The notes beneath the pieces were generated by a model that was given only the letters and a program-made list of their open reading frames with translations, was not told the origin of the DNA and ran no database searches. From contig JAITOQ010000184.1 in assembly GCA_031289865.1 (NCBI GenBank), positions 1 to 6,150 on the forward strand: 6,150 nucleotides of DNA. Reading direction: 5' to 3'. Each line of letters starts with the position of its first letter. The stretch's first letter is position 1. A program made the translations under genes and the position numbers. Below are positions 1 to 5,540 of this stretch, in pieces. This stretch comes from Clostridiales bacterium (GTDB taxonomy: Bacteria > Bacillota > Clostridia > Christensenellales > JAISNN01).

Positions 1-497
1 GCTTAGCGGAGAAGAATCGGGAAGCGTATATAGAGTATGTCGGAACGACGCTGAATAATCTTGCGGCTTTACAAAAAAATATAAGGAAATACGATGAAGC
101 GGAGAAGAACTATACCGAGGCGTTAGGTATCCGCAGAGGCTTAGCGGAAAAGAATCGGGAAGCGTATATAGAGGACGTCGGAACGACGCTGAATAATCTT
201 GCGGTTTTACAAAGAGATATCAAGCAATACGATGAAGCGGAAAAGAACTATCGAAAGGCATTGACTATTGCGGAGGAACTTGCAAAGAAAAACAAAGCCG
301 TATATGCTGACAGCTTAGTTTTACAGTTGAACAATTTAGCGGAGGTTCAGCTTGATTTAAAAAAGAAAGACGAGGCGCGGAAGAATTTAGAGCGCGCATT
401 TGAGATTTGTCAAGACAATTTGGGAACGGGTCTAATCGATTCGTTGCAATACGAAGAAAACAAAAGACTTTTGGATTTACTTAAGAATTCGAAATAG
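1..497 (+). CDS. TPR-repeat protein, C-terminal part (5' end outside window)
   Basis: This is the end of a longer gene; the reading frame is open from position 3 and stops with TAG at 495-497, giving about 164 visible residues. It reads as tandem helical repeats of 46 residues (138 bp) starting at positions 3, 141 and 279. The repeats carry the hallmarks of the kinesin-light-chain type of tetratricopeptide repeat: LNNLA in the first helix, then Y/K-DEAEKNY and a closing AL-I or AF-I. The third copy is more diverged (LNNLAEVQ, DEARKNL) and is followed by a short charged tail ending KNSK. TPR arrays are protein-binding scaffolds, normally without catalytic activity; the partner and any N-terminal domain lie outside the window. 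An internal ATG at 261 falls mid-repeat and is not a real start. The first two visible repeats are almost identical in DNA. No clear terminator follows. Confidence 0.88.
   Translation, partial: LAEKNREAYIEYVGTTLNNLAALQKNIRKYDEAEKNYTEALGIRRGLAEKNREAYIEDVGTTLNNLAVLQRDIKQYDEAEKNYRKALTIAEELAKKNKAVYADSLVLQLNNLAEVQLDLKKKDEARKNLERAFEICQDNLGTGLIDSLQYEENKRLLDLLKNSK
3..416 (+). repeat. 138-bp tandem coding repeats (three units)
   Basis: Units start at 3, 141 and 279. The first 60-odd bases of units 1 and 2 differ at only about three positions, including the identical stretch at 40-65 and 178-203. The third unit is clearly diverged. The pattern fits recent duplication or gene conversion between TPR units. 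Confidence 0.85.
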
Positions 498-577
498 CGA
501 ATAAAAAGCCGTTGTAACAAATTCAAGAAAAAATGCGGGGAAATAAAAATAACTTTTTTGATTTAGGTCAAAATCGT

Positions 578-606
578 TTGACAAACCGCGCTTTTTCATA
601 TAGAAT
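578..606 (+). promoter_or_regulatory. Promoter of the tRNA operon (TTGACA-N17-TAGAAT)
   Basis: A perfect -35 box TTGACA lies at 578-583, followed by a 17-bp spacer and the -10 box TAGAAT at 601-606. The predicted start of transcription is near 613, about ten bases before the initiator tRNA. An A/T-rich stretch at 541-560 lies upstream. Confidence 0.85.
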
Positions 607-621
607 AGTAAGGCTAAACGT

Positions 622-697
<76 letters not shown>

Positions 698-889
698 CTT
701 TATTCTCCTTTTTAAAAATGCTTTTGGCGGTTTGTTTGGCGGTACGTTCTTTTAGAATGTTTCGCCGGCTGACCGCCGTAAAGCAATCCCCCTCTTTTAA
801 AATCCTTAATCTCGGCGCAGCTCCGAGATGCCGCTTAGTCGTCATCTTTGATAACTGCCGTAAGACAAATCAAATTCCTTTTTTTTCAT
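698..889 (+). other. Structured 192-nt spacer inside the tRNA operon
   Basis: I see no tRNA or credible gene in this spacer between the two tRNA-Met genes. It holds TTGGCGGT twice (724-731 and 736-743). A hairpin at 738-766 pairs GGCGG with TCGCC and ACGTTC with GAATGT around a TTTTA loop, with one T·T mismatch. A second hairpin at 809-829 pairs ATCTCGG with CCGAGAT. ACCGCC at 772-777 could pair alternatively with either GGCGGT. No T tract follows either hairpin, so neither looks like an intrinsic terminator. The spacer is probably transcribed and removed during tRNA processing; a small RNA or an internal promoter cannot be excluded. Confidence 0.45.
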
Positions 890-966
890 GGCGGCGTAGC
901 TTAGCCGGTTAGAGCAGTCGGTTCATACCCGACAGGTCGTTGGTTCGAATCTGACCGCCGCTACCA
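890..966 (+). tRNA. Elongator tRNA-Met (CAT)
   Basis: A full cloverleaf is visible: acceptor GGCGGCG (890-896) with CGCCGCT (956-962), including a G1:U72 wobble, D arm GCTT/GAGC, anticodon stem GTCGG/CCGAC, and loop TTCATAC with anticodon CAT at 924-926. ACCA is encoded at 963-966. The normal G1:U72 end and the TTCATAC loop fit elongator Met. A lysidine-type tRNA-Ile2 also carries CAT but usually has a CTCATAA loop, so it is the less likely reading. Confidence 0.92.
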
Positions 967-974
967 TTTTTTTC

Positions 975-1049
975 GGCCCTATGGTCAAGTGGTCAAGACA
1001 TCGCCCTTTCACGGCGGTAACCCGAGTTCGAACCTCGGTAGGGTCACCA
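975..1049 (+). tRNA. tRNA-Glu (TTC)
   Basis: The acceptor GGCCCTA (975-981) pairs with TAGGGTC (1039-1045). The anticodon stem TCGCC/GGCGG encloses CTTTCAC, anticodon TTC at 1008-1010, and ACCA is encoded. It sits 8 nt after tRNA-Met and 6 nt before tRNA-Val, so it is part of the same transcript. Confidence 0.95.
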
Positions 1050-1055
1050 ATATTC

Positions 1056-1131
1056 GGGAGCATAGCTCAGTTGGGAGAGCATCTGCCTTACAAGCAGAGG
1101 GTCACAGGTTCGAGCCCTGTTGTTCCCACCA
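1056..1131 (+). tRNA. tRNA-Val (TAC)
   Basis: The acceptor GGGAGCA (1056-1062) pairs with TGTTCCC (1121-1127). The D arm is GCTC/GAGC, the anticodon stem TCTGC/GCAGA encloses CTTACAA with anticodon TAC at 1089-1091, and the T arm is ACAGG/CCTGT. ACCA is encoded. This is the last tRNA before the operon terminator. Confidence 0.95.
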
Positions 1132-1147
1132 AAACCCGTAAAAGCCG

Positions 1148-1179
1148 CCCTAAAATATTGTATTTTAGGGTGTTTTTTT
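1148..1179 (+). terminator. Intrinsic terminator of the tRNA operon
   Basis: A perfect 10-bp stem CCCTAAAATA / TATTTTAGGG (1148-1157 and 1161-1170) with a TTG loop is followed directly by TG and a run of T. It ends the fMet-Met-Glu-Val transcript. Confidence 0.92.
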
Positions 1180-1212
1180 TAGAAATAATACGTTTGCGCC
1201 TTCATTGCGAAA

Positions 1213-1295
1213 TATTGTTTAGCAAAAACTATAGTTATTGCAATCCTTATCGGTCGCTTTTGCCTTTTTAATGGAGAAGTATTGTTTAGCAAAAA
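1213..1295 (+). repeat. Pair of 16-bp direct repeats upstream of tRNA-Arg
   Basis: TATTGTTTAGCAAAAA occurs at 1213-1228 and again, perfectly, at 1280-1295, a 67-bp period. Both copies lie between the tRNA operon terminator and tRNA-Arg. The role is unknown; binding sites or a small duplication are possible. Confidence 0.7.
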
Positions 1296-1318
1296 ACCTT
1301 TTTCGGGGAAAAAAATCT

Positions 1319-1395
1319 GTTCGTATAGCTCAGTAGGATAGAGCGGTCGCCTCCTAAGCGACAGGCCGTTGGTTCGAATCCAATTACGAACGCCA
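1319..1395 (+). tRNA. tRNA-Arg (CCT)
   Basis: The acceptor GTTCGTA (1319-1325) pairs perfectly with TACGAAC (1385-1391). The D arm is GCTC/GAGC, and the anticodon stem GTCGC/GCGAC encloses CTCCTAA with anticodon CCT at 1353-1355. GCCA is encoded at 1392-1395. It reads AGG codons. It lies beyond the terminator of the preceding tRNA operon and has its own terminator, so it is probably transcribed separately, although no clear promoter is visible. Confidence 0.95.
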
Positions 1396-1398
1396 TGA

Positions 1399-1423
1399 AA
1401 CCGTCACATTGTGGCGGTTTTTT
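1399..1423 (+). terminator. Intrinsic terminator after tRNA-Arg
   Basis: A 9-bp stem AACCGTCAC / GTGGCGGTT (one G-U pair) with an ATT loop begins 4 nt after the tRNA and runs into a T tract at 1418-1423. Confidence 0.88.
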
Positions 1424-1508
1424 GCTTGTCTTGTTTTTTAAACGAGTCACCTTAAGTTAAAAAAATTCATACAATGGAAAGATCTAAAACGGGATTTTTG
1501 GTGTTTCC

Positions 1509-2186
1509 ATGAATATTGTGACGGTTAGGGACAGAGGGTTGATGGAAGAGGGCGGATTCGGGGAGCTTAGCGAGGGGGATATTCTGATTGCGGGGTTCGG
1601 GACGACGGACGATTTTAACTACATGTCCGAATTTGTCGGAAAGACAGAGGATTTAAAGAGGTACGTTAGGTTGTCGGGCGAAAAAAAGATCGTATTGATT
1701 GCGGCGACGGTGTCGCGGCTGTTCGGTAAAAGCTACCGTACCGCGATTGTCGTCCACAAGGGGAATATCCTCGGCGTTTCCGACCAAACGCACAAGACGC
1801 GTACCGAACTCACCCTCGGAAACAGCCTAAAGCTGTACGAAACCGATTGCGGCAAGCTTGGGATTTTGCTCGGAGAGGATATTTTCTTTCCCGAATGCGC
1901 GCTTGCGCTCACGGAGGCGGGCGCGGATAGGTTGATTTATCTCACGGAGCTTGAATTTCAAAAGAGCGCGGACGCGGTATTAAAAGCGTCGGCGATTTTT
2001 TGCGGCTTGAATATCGCCGCGGTATTTAAGGACGCGACCGTCGAGTACGGTCTTCGCGGGAGCCGCAACATTATAGACGACAAAGCCGTCGCCGTCGTCG
2101 AAAACTCACTCAAAAAAGACGTCCGCTATATGAAAAACCGCCGTCCGTCGGTTTGGAGGAGCGTGACGGTTATTCAAAAAAGTTGA
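1509..2186 (+). CDS. Nitrilase-superfamily-like protein, predicted non-catalytic
   Basis: This 225-residue protein resembles carbon-nitrogen hydrolases, cytoplasmic enzymes that cleave nitriles or amides with a Glu-Lys-Cys triad. The best anchor is GKLGILLGEDIFFPE (residues 115-129), matching the family block in which Cys sits two residues before Asp. Here that place is Gly122. The family Lys appears kept as K96 in QTHKTR, after the AIVVHKGNILG strand. The nucleophile-activating Glu, normally in a PE motif near the N-terminus, would fall at IAGFG (27-31) and is missing. The protein is also shorter than the usual 260 or more residues and lacks most of the N-terminal strand-helix block. It is therefore probably a pseudoenzyme or a diverged binding protein. 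The ATG at 1509 is the first after an in-frame stop, but its ribosome site is weak; ATG 1542 (residue 12), preceded by AGAGGG, is an alternative start. The gene seems monocistronic. Confidence 0.72.
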   Translation: MNIVTVRDRGLMEEGGFGELSEGDILIAGFGTTDDFNYMSEFVGKTEDLKRYVRLSGEKKIVLIAATVSRLFGKSYRTAIVVHKGNILGVSDQTHKTRTELTLGNSLKLYETDCGKLGILLGEDIFFPECALALTEAGADRLIYLTELEFQKSADAVLKASAIFCGLNIAAVFKDATVEYGLRGSRNIIDDKAVAVVENSLKKDVRYMKNRRPSVWRSVTVIQKS

Positions 2187-2247
2187 GAGTGGAAAGTTGA
2201 AAATTATTTTTTTATTCCGCAATTTTCAACTCTCAATTTTCAACTTT
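2181..2247. repeat. Nested inverted repeat made of 14-nt units
   Basis: The left arm contains AGTTGA at 2181 and 2195; the right arm contains AATTTTCAACT at 2221-2231 and 2235-2245, so both arms have a 14-nt period. AAAGTTGAAAATT (2193-2205) is a perfect inverted match of AATTTTCAACTTT (2235-2247). The same arm can also pair over 11 bp with 2221-2231, leaving a 15-nt loop. The repeat overlaps the stop codon of the nitrilase-like gene. The T run lies inside the loop rather than after the stem, so this is not a standard intrinsic terminator, though it may still end or protect transcripts. Confidence 0.8.
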
Positions 2248-2261
2248 AAACTTAAAAGCTA

Positions 2262-2290
2262 TTGTAACTCGCCGTAAAGTATGCTATAAT
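2262..2290 (+). promoter_or_regulatory. Promoter of the ABC operon (TTGTAA-N17-TATAAT, extended -10)
   Basis: The -10 box TATAAT is perfect (2285-2290) and preceded by TGC, an extended -10. The -35 box TTGTAA is at 2262-2267 with a 17-bp spacer. The start is expected near 2297, giving a leader of about 14 nt in which GGAGA (2299-2303) sits almost at the 5' end. Confidence 0.82.
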
Positions 2291-2310
2291 ACTCTAACGG
2301 AGATACACCA

Positions 2311-2976
2311 ATGATAGAAATAGAGGATCTTTCAAAGAATTTCGGCGCGTTTCGCGCACTGTCGGAGATCAATTTAAAGATTGAAAAGGGCGAGTTTACC
2401 GCACTCGTCGGGGATTCGGGGAGCGGAAAATCCACGCTTTTAAACCTTATCGGACAGATCGACGAGCCGACAGAGGGAGATATTTTGATCGACGGAGTTT
2501 CGACGGTCAAAATGAGCGAAAAAGAAAAATCAAAGCTCCGAAACGGGAAGTTCGGCTTTGTTTTTCAAGCGTTTTATTTGGAATCGGGCTATTCGGTGTA
2601 CAAAAATCTTGAAATCCCATTGATAATCAAGGGTGTGCCTAAAAAAGAGCGGACAGATATCATAAAAAACGCTTTAAATTCGGTCGGAATGGAGACCAAA
2701 CTTAGGCTGACGGCGGCGGTTTTGAGCGGCGGCGAAAAACAGCGCGTCGCTATTGCACGCGCTCTTACATGCGACCCCGAAATCATTCTTGCCGACGAGC
2801 CTTGCGGAAACCTTGATTCAAAAAATTCTAAGATTGTGTTGGATTTACTGCGCGACCTACATAAAAAAGGCAAGACGATCATCATGGTGACCCACAATCT
2901 CACGCATACAAAATATGCCGGACGCGTAATCAGGCTTTCCGACGGGGCGGTGGTGAATGATATCAAAAATCCTTGA
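2311..2976 (+). CDS. ABC transporter ATP-binding protein, MacB/LolD type
   Basis: This 221-residue ATPase has every motif of a complete nucleotide-binding domain: Walker A GDSGSGKST (34-42), Q-loop Gln86 in FVFQ, signature LSGGEKQRVAIARA (138-151), Walker B ILADE (159-163, catalytic Glu163), D-loop NLDS (167-170) and H-loop His195 in MVTHN. Length and the DEPxGNLDS form match the MacB/LolD/FtsE family, which works at the cytoplasmic face with FtsX-fold permeases rather than conventional channels. Cys165 stands where Thr is usual in DEPTGNLDS, probably a neutral change. The ATG is fixed by GGAGA seven bases upstream. The next gene begins inside its last codons (20-bp overlap), indicating translational coupling and a shared complex. 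The substrate cannot be read from the sequence; exported peptides, lipids or antimicrobial resistance are the family's usual roles. Confidence 0.95.
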   Translation: MIEIEDLSKNFGAFRALSEINLKIEKGEFTALVGDSGSGKSTLLNLIGQIDEPTEGDILIDGVSTVKMSEKEKSKLRNGKFGFVFQAFYLESGYSVYKNLEIPLIIKGVPKKERTDIIKNALNSVGMETKLRLTAAVLSGGEKQRVAIARALTCDPEIILADEPCGNLDSKNSKIVLDLLRDLHKKGKTIIMVTHNLTHTKYAGRVIRLSDGAVVNDIKNP

Positions 2977-4105
2977 CCTCGCGGGAGCGGAATTTAAAAG
3001 TATAGTCAAGCAGAGCCTATTGTTTTTGGTTATCTGCGGTTTGGTGCTGTCCGCGGCGATAGGCGTATTTAGCTTTTCGGTCAATTTAGTGCCTAATTAC
3101 GCGACTTTTTTGAATCAAGGAGTAGATAACGGTTTTGATTTTAATGTGTATCCCGATGATGAGAAAATGTTTTTTAAAGGTAGTGCGGTTGCGGGGCAAT
3201 CCTATGTAACGGCACCGTTTATAACTTACTCCACTACACTGCACTATAGGGATGCGATATATGAAACCTACGGCGCATCAACGGAGATACTTTCCGGTCG
3301 CGCTTACATTTTTAAAGAAACCTTACCGAGAGTCTTTCAAGGAGTCCGTGTCGTGAAAGGAACTCTGTGGAGCACGGAGGACAACGGAAAACCCGACGGA
3401 TATTTTAACATTTTTTTGAGAGACACCGTCGCGGAATGTTTGGGAATCAGGGTCGGGGATACGCTTACTATATGGAGCGGATCAACGCAATATGCGGTCA
3501 AAGGGATATACGAAAGCAGAGAGGGAATACCCGCGTTTGTCATGTCTTATCAAGCTTGTGTCAGTAGGGCGGGAAACGATATATGGTATTATTTGGAAGC
3601 CGACAATGCGGAGAAGATGATAAATGTGTACCCAAAGCTGCGCTCTATTGGCTTTGAATTAGGCGGGACTATGTTTGCCGAAATGGGCTTGATGATCTCC
3701 GCAAGATATCTTTTGATAGTATTGTCCGCTATGGTGGTTTTTGCCGCGTTTATGATACTCAACAATATTCTCTCGATTATTTTGTATTACCGACATCAAT
3801 TTATAGCGAAGCTAAAGCTGTTAGGCGCGGAAACCTCTGTGGTGGCGGGGTTGTATTTTAGCTTTGTGACTATTTCTTTTGTCCTCGCATATACGATAGC
3901 GGTCGTACTTAGCTTTGTGATGAAGCTGTATTACGAAAACATTGCCTCCGCGCTTTTCGGATTCAATTTTGTCATCGATATCAAGTGGTATACGCTTGTC
4001 TGTCCGTTTTTTATCGGCGCGGCAATTTTGGCGGTGCGTTTCATTCGGTTTAAAAAGAAAGTGTCGGGAGTACGTATTTTGGACTTTATGAGGGATGAGC
4101 AATGA
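2957..4105 (+). CDS. FtsX/MacB-like ABC permease, subunit 1
   Basis: This 382-residue membrane protein has the four-helix FtsX/MacB layout: one helix at about 20-42, a large extracellular domain at about 45-245, then helices at about 252-277, 296-322 and 344-363, and a basic tail (RFIRFKKK). The outer domain contains GIRVGDTLTIW (163-173), like the vGdtl stretch of MacB periplasmic core domains. The cytoplasmic segment after helix 2 (YYRHQFIAKLKLLGAE, 277-292) matches the FtsX-family coupling region that contacts the ATPase. It begins 20 bp inside the ATPase gene with only a G-rich GGTGGTG as ribosome site, so translation probably depends on coupling, and ends in a 4-bp ATGA overlap with the second permease. 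It likely pairs with that subunit as a heterodimer. Confidence 0.88.
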   Translation: MISKILDLAGAEFKSIVKQSLLFLVICGLVLSAAIGVFSFSVNLVPNYATFLNQGVDNGFDFNVYPDDEKMFFKGSAVAGQSYVTAPFITYSTTLHYRDAIYETYGASTEILSGRAYIFKETLPRVFQGVRVVKGTLWSTEDNGKPDGYFNIFLRDTVAECLGIRVGDTLTIWSGSTQYAVKGIYESREGIPAFVMSYQACVSRAGNDIWYYLEADNAEKMINVYPKLRSIGFELGGTMFAEMGLMISARYLLIVLSAMVVFAAFMILNNILSIILYYRHQFIAKLKLLGAETSVVAGLYFSFVTISFVLAYTIAVVLSFVMKLYYENIASALFGFNFVIDIKWYTLVCPFFIGAAILAVRFIRFKKKVSGVRILDFMRDEQ

Positions 4106-5331
4106 AAAAATCGGATTTGTTCGGCTTCGCGCTCTACAACATAGGTAAAAAGCGGAAATCCTACCTTAGGGTGCTGTTCAATTTTTTATTGATTTTTACG
4201 GTGATTTTTAGCGTTTGGTTTTATTCGGGCGGTCTTTCCGACGAATTTGATTCTTTTTTGAACGAAAATGCCGGATACAACCGTATTCTGATAAAAGAGG
4301 AGATTTCCGCAACGCAATTAGATACGATACGGGGAATGCCGGAGGTGAGCGCGGTCATTCAAAAAAAGCGCATTTGGTTTGTGGAGTTAGCTTTAGTCGT
4401 TATGGGATTTCCGATTGAGATTCCGCTTGACTTCAATATGGAATATTATTTGACGGCGGTTTCGTCGGACGGCGCGAGTATTTCGCCGAATTTTTGGTCG
4501 GAATTGAAATACAAGCGCGGCGAAAATGTGATTGTCGCGGGGCGCGATGTCGAAAACGAAAACGAATTTATAGCGAGCGAAGAGCTGTTTCGGGCGATCG
4601 ATATCGATTACAATGATTGGCTCGGTAAGACCGTGAACTTAAGGTACGGAAGCTACGAAAGCTACGAATATTATAATACGATAGAGGTGACCCTTGTCGG
4701 GGTCATAAATTCAAATATTTCGAGTGCGTTTGAGGACTATTGTATCGTAAAAATGGACGGTCAAGGGGGCGACATCGTAAACGAGGTAAGTCTGCTCCAC
4801 TTTAAGGATGCGGAAAAGATTTTGCATGCCTTAGAGGGTATGTTTTCAGAGGATACCGTGGAATATATCGGCGAAGAGTATTTGAGCAATATCAAATTTT
4901 TTACGGGACAGCAGACCTTTTGCAACAGCTTTTTGTCGATGGTGTGCGTGATTTTGAGCATAGTGTTTTTGCTCAATACGATAAACAATCAATACTATCT
5001 GTTCCGCAAAAATTCCGAATACTTCGGGATAATGAAGGCGCAAGGAGTTCACTCGGCGGCTTTGTCGGCAATGGTCTTTGCGGAGTTGTTTTTTGTCCTA
5101 TTGTTATCGGGCTTCTTTTCGTTTTGGCTCGCGCTCGGAGCGTTTAAATTGGTGAGCTATATGTTTTCCGTGTATTTGTGGATTTCCGTGTCGCTCACGC
5201 CTAAGATTATCCTCGGCGCGATAGGGCTCGGAGTCGGGCTTTGCCTTGCGTTTTCGTTCGGAATAACGCTCTTTATGCACCTCGCCGTCCTTAGAAAAAA
5301 AACCGCGGAGCTTTTGAAGAGATATTATTGA
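4102..5331 (+). CDS. FtsX/MacB-like ABC permease, subunit 2
   Basis: This 409-residue membrane protein has the same topology as the preceding one: helix 1 at about 23-43, an outer domain at about 45-270, then helices at about 273-295, 320-349 and 367-394, and a basic tail (RKKTAELLKRYY). The segment RKNSEYFGIMKAQGV (302-316) corresponds to the FtsX-family coupling region. GKTVNLRYG (175-183) and the following EVTLVGVIN (195-203) resemble MacB-type core-domain strands. It differs strongly from subunit 1, so the pair is not a recent duplication and a heterodimer is likely. An odd feature is a hydrophobic stretch in the outer domain, IWFVELALVVMGF (91-103), which could touch the membrane or a lipid. 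The start overlaps the previous stop as ATGA and has a good AGGG at 4091-4094. No membrane-fusion protein is encoded in the operon. Confidence 0.85.
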   Translation: MKKSDLFGFALYNIGKKRKSYLRVLFNFLLIFTVIFSVWFYSGGLSDEFDSFLNENAGYNRILIKEEISATQLDTIRGMPEVSAVIQKKRIWFVELALVVMGFPIEIPLDFNMEYYLTAVSSDGASISPNFWSELKYKRGENVIVAGRDVENENEFIASEELFRAIDIDYNDWLGKTVNLRYGSYESYEYYNTIEVTLVGVINSNISSAFEDYCIVKMDGQGGDIVNEVSLLHFKDAEKILHALEGMFSEDTVEYIGEEYLSNIKFFTGQQTFCNSFLSMVCVILSIVFLLNTINNQYYLFRKNSEYFGIMKAQGVHSAALSAMVFAELFFVLLLSGFFSFWLALGAFKLVSYMFSVYLWISVSLTPKIILGAIGLGVGLCLAFSFGITLFMHLAVLRKKTAELLKRYY

Positions 5332-5371
5332 GTTGAAAAGACTAACGGTATAAAAAACGAGAATGAATTCC

Positions 5372-5430
5372 TTTTTATTTTTTTTCAAAATTCTTTTGTT
5401 TTTCAAAAACTTTTTTATTTTTTTTCAAAA
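5372..5430 (+). repeat. T-tract direct repeats, 40-bp period, upstream of a strong promoter
   Basis: TTTTTATTTTTTTTCAAAA occurs at 5372-5390 and again perfectly at 5412-5430, with further T runs at 5394-5403. The block ends five bases before the -35 box. Such tracts bend DNA and, next to a -35 box, can act as an UP element for RNA polymerase alpha subunits. No GC-rich hairpin is present, so a terminator for the ABC operon is not clear here, although the T runs could contribute. Confidence 0.65.
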
Positions 5431-5435
5431 AACGC

Positions 5436-5464
5436 TTGACAAAGGAAAAATATGGGTGTACAAT
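5436..5464 (+). promoter_or_regulatory. Strong promoter of the exported-protein gene (TTGACA-N17-TACAAT)
   Basis: The -35 box TTGACA (5436-5441) is perfect, the spacer is 17 bp and the -10 box TACAAT (5459-5464) differs from consensus at one base. The predicted start is near 5471, leaving a leader of about 70 nt. The T-tract block immediately upstream probably strengthens it. Confidence 0.88.
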
Positions 5465-5485
5465 GGACACAAGTGAGCATGTTTT

Positions 5486-5504
5486 TGTGCAGTATTTATG
5501 CACA
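5486..5504 (+). promoter_or_regulatory. Hairpin / dyad in the 5' leader
   Basis: TGTGCA (5486-5491) and TGCACA (5499-5504) form a 6-bp stem with a 7-nt loop about 15 nt into the predicted leader, 23 nt ahead of the ribosome site. It could stabilise the mRNA 5' end or be an operator; it is too short to call a riboswitch. Confidence 0.4.
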
Positions 5505-5527
5505 GCGCAAATTTAACGCAAAAACTT

Positions 5528-5533
5528 GGAGGT
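5528..5533 (+). promoter_or_regulatory. Ribosome binding site GGAGGT fixing the start at 5541
   Basis: A near-perfect Shine-Dalgarno GGAGGT lies 7 nt ahead of the ATG at 5541 and is the strongest in the window. It identifies the start of the gene that runs off the right edge. Confidence 0.88.
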
Positions 5534-5540
5534 AAATATC

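Noticed and set aside
809..829. Hairpin ATCTCGG/CCGAGAT as a terminator within the tRNA operon
   Set aside because: No T run follows it, and the downstream tRNAs have no clear promoter of their own, so read-through is more likely.
718..912. 64-codon open frame on the plus strand in the tRNA spacer
   Set aside because: It runs into tRNA-Met, lacks a Shine-Dalgarno and its bases are better explained by RNA hairpins.
1205..1235. Possible promoter TTGCGA ... TATAGT for tRNA-Arg
   Set aside because: The -10-like TATAGT is acceptable but the spacer would be 19 bp and the start would lie over 70 nt before the tRNA; too weak to call.
1470..1475. TACAAT as a -10 box for the nitrilase-like gene
   Set aside because: No acceptable -35 box lies 16-18 bp upstream; the promoter of this gene remains unidentified.
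2589..2966. 125-codon minus-strand frame within the ATPase gene
   Set aside because: It is a shadow of the ATPase coding sequence, which has all ABC motifs on the plus strand.
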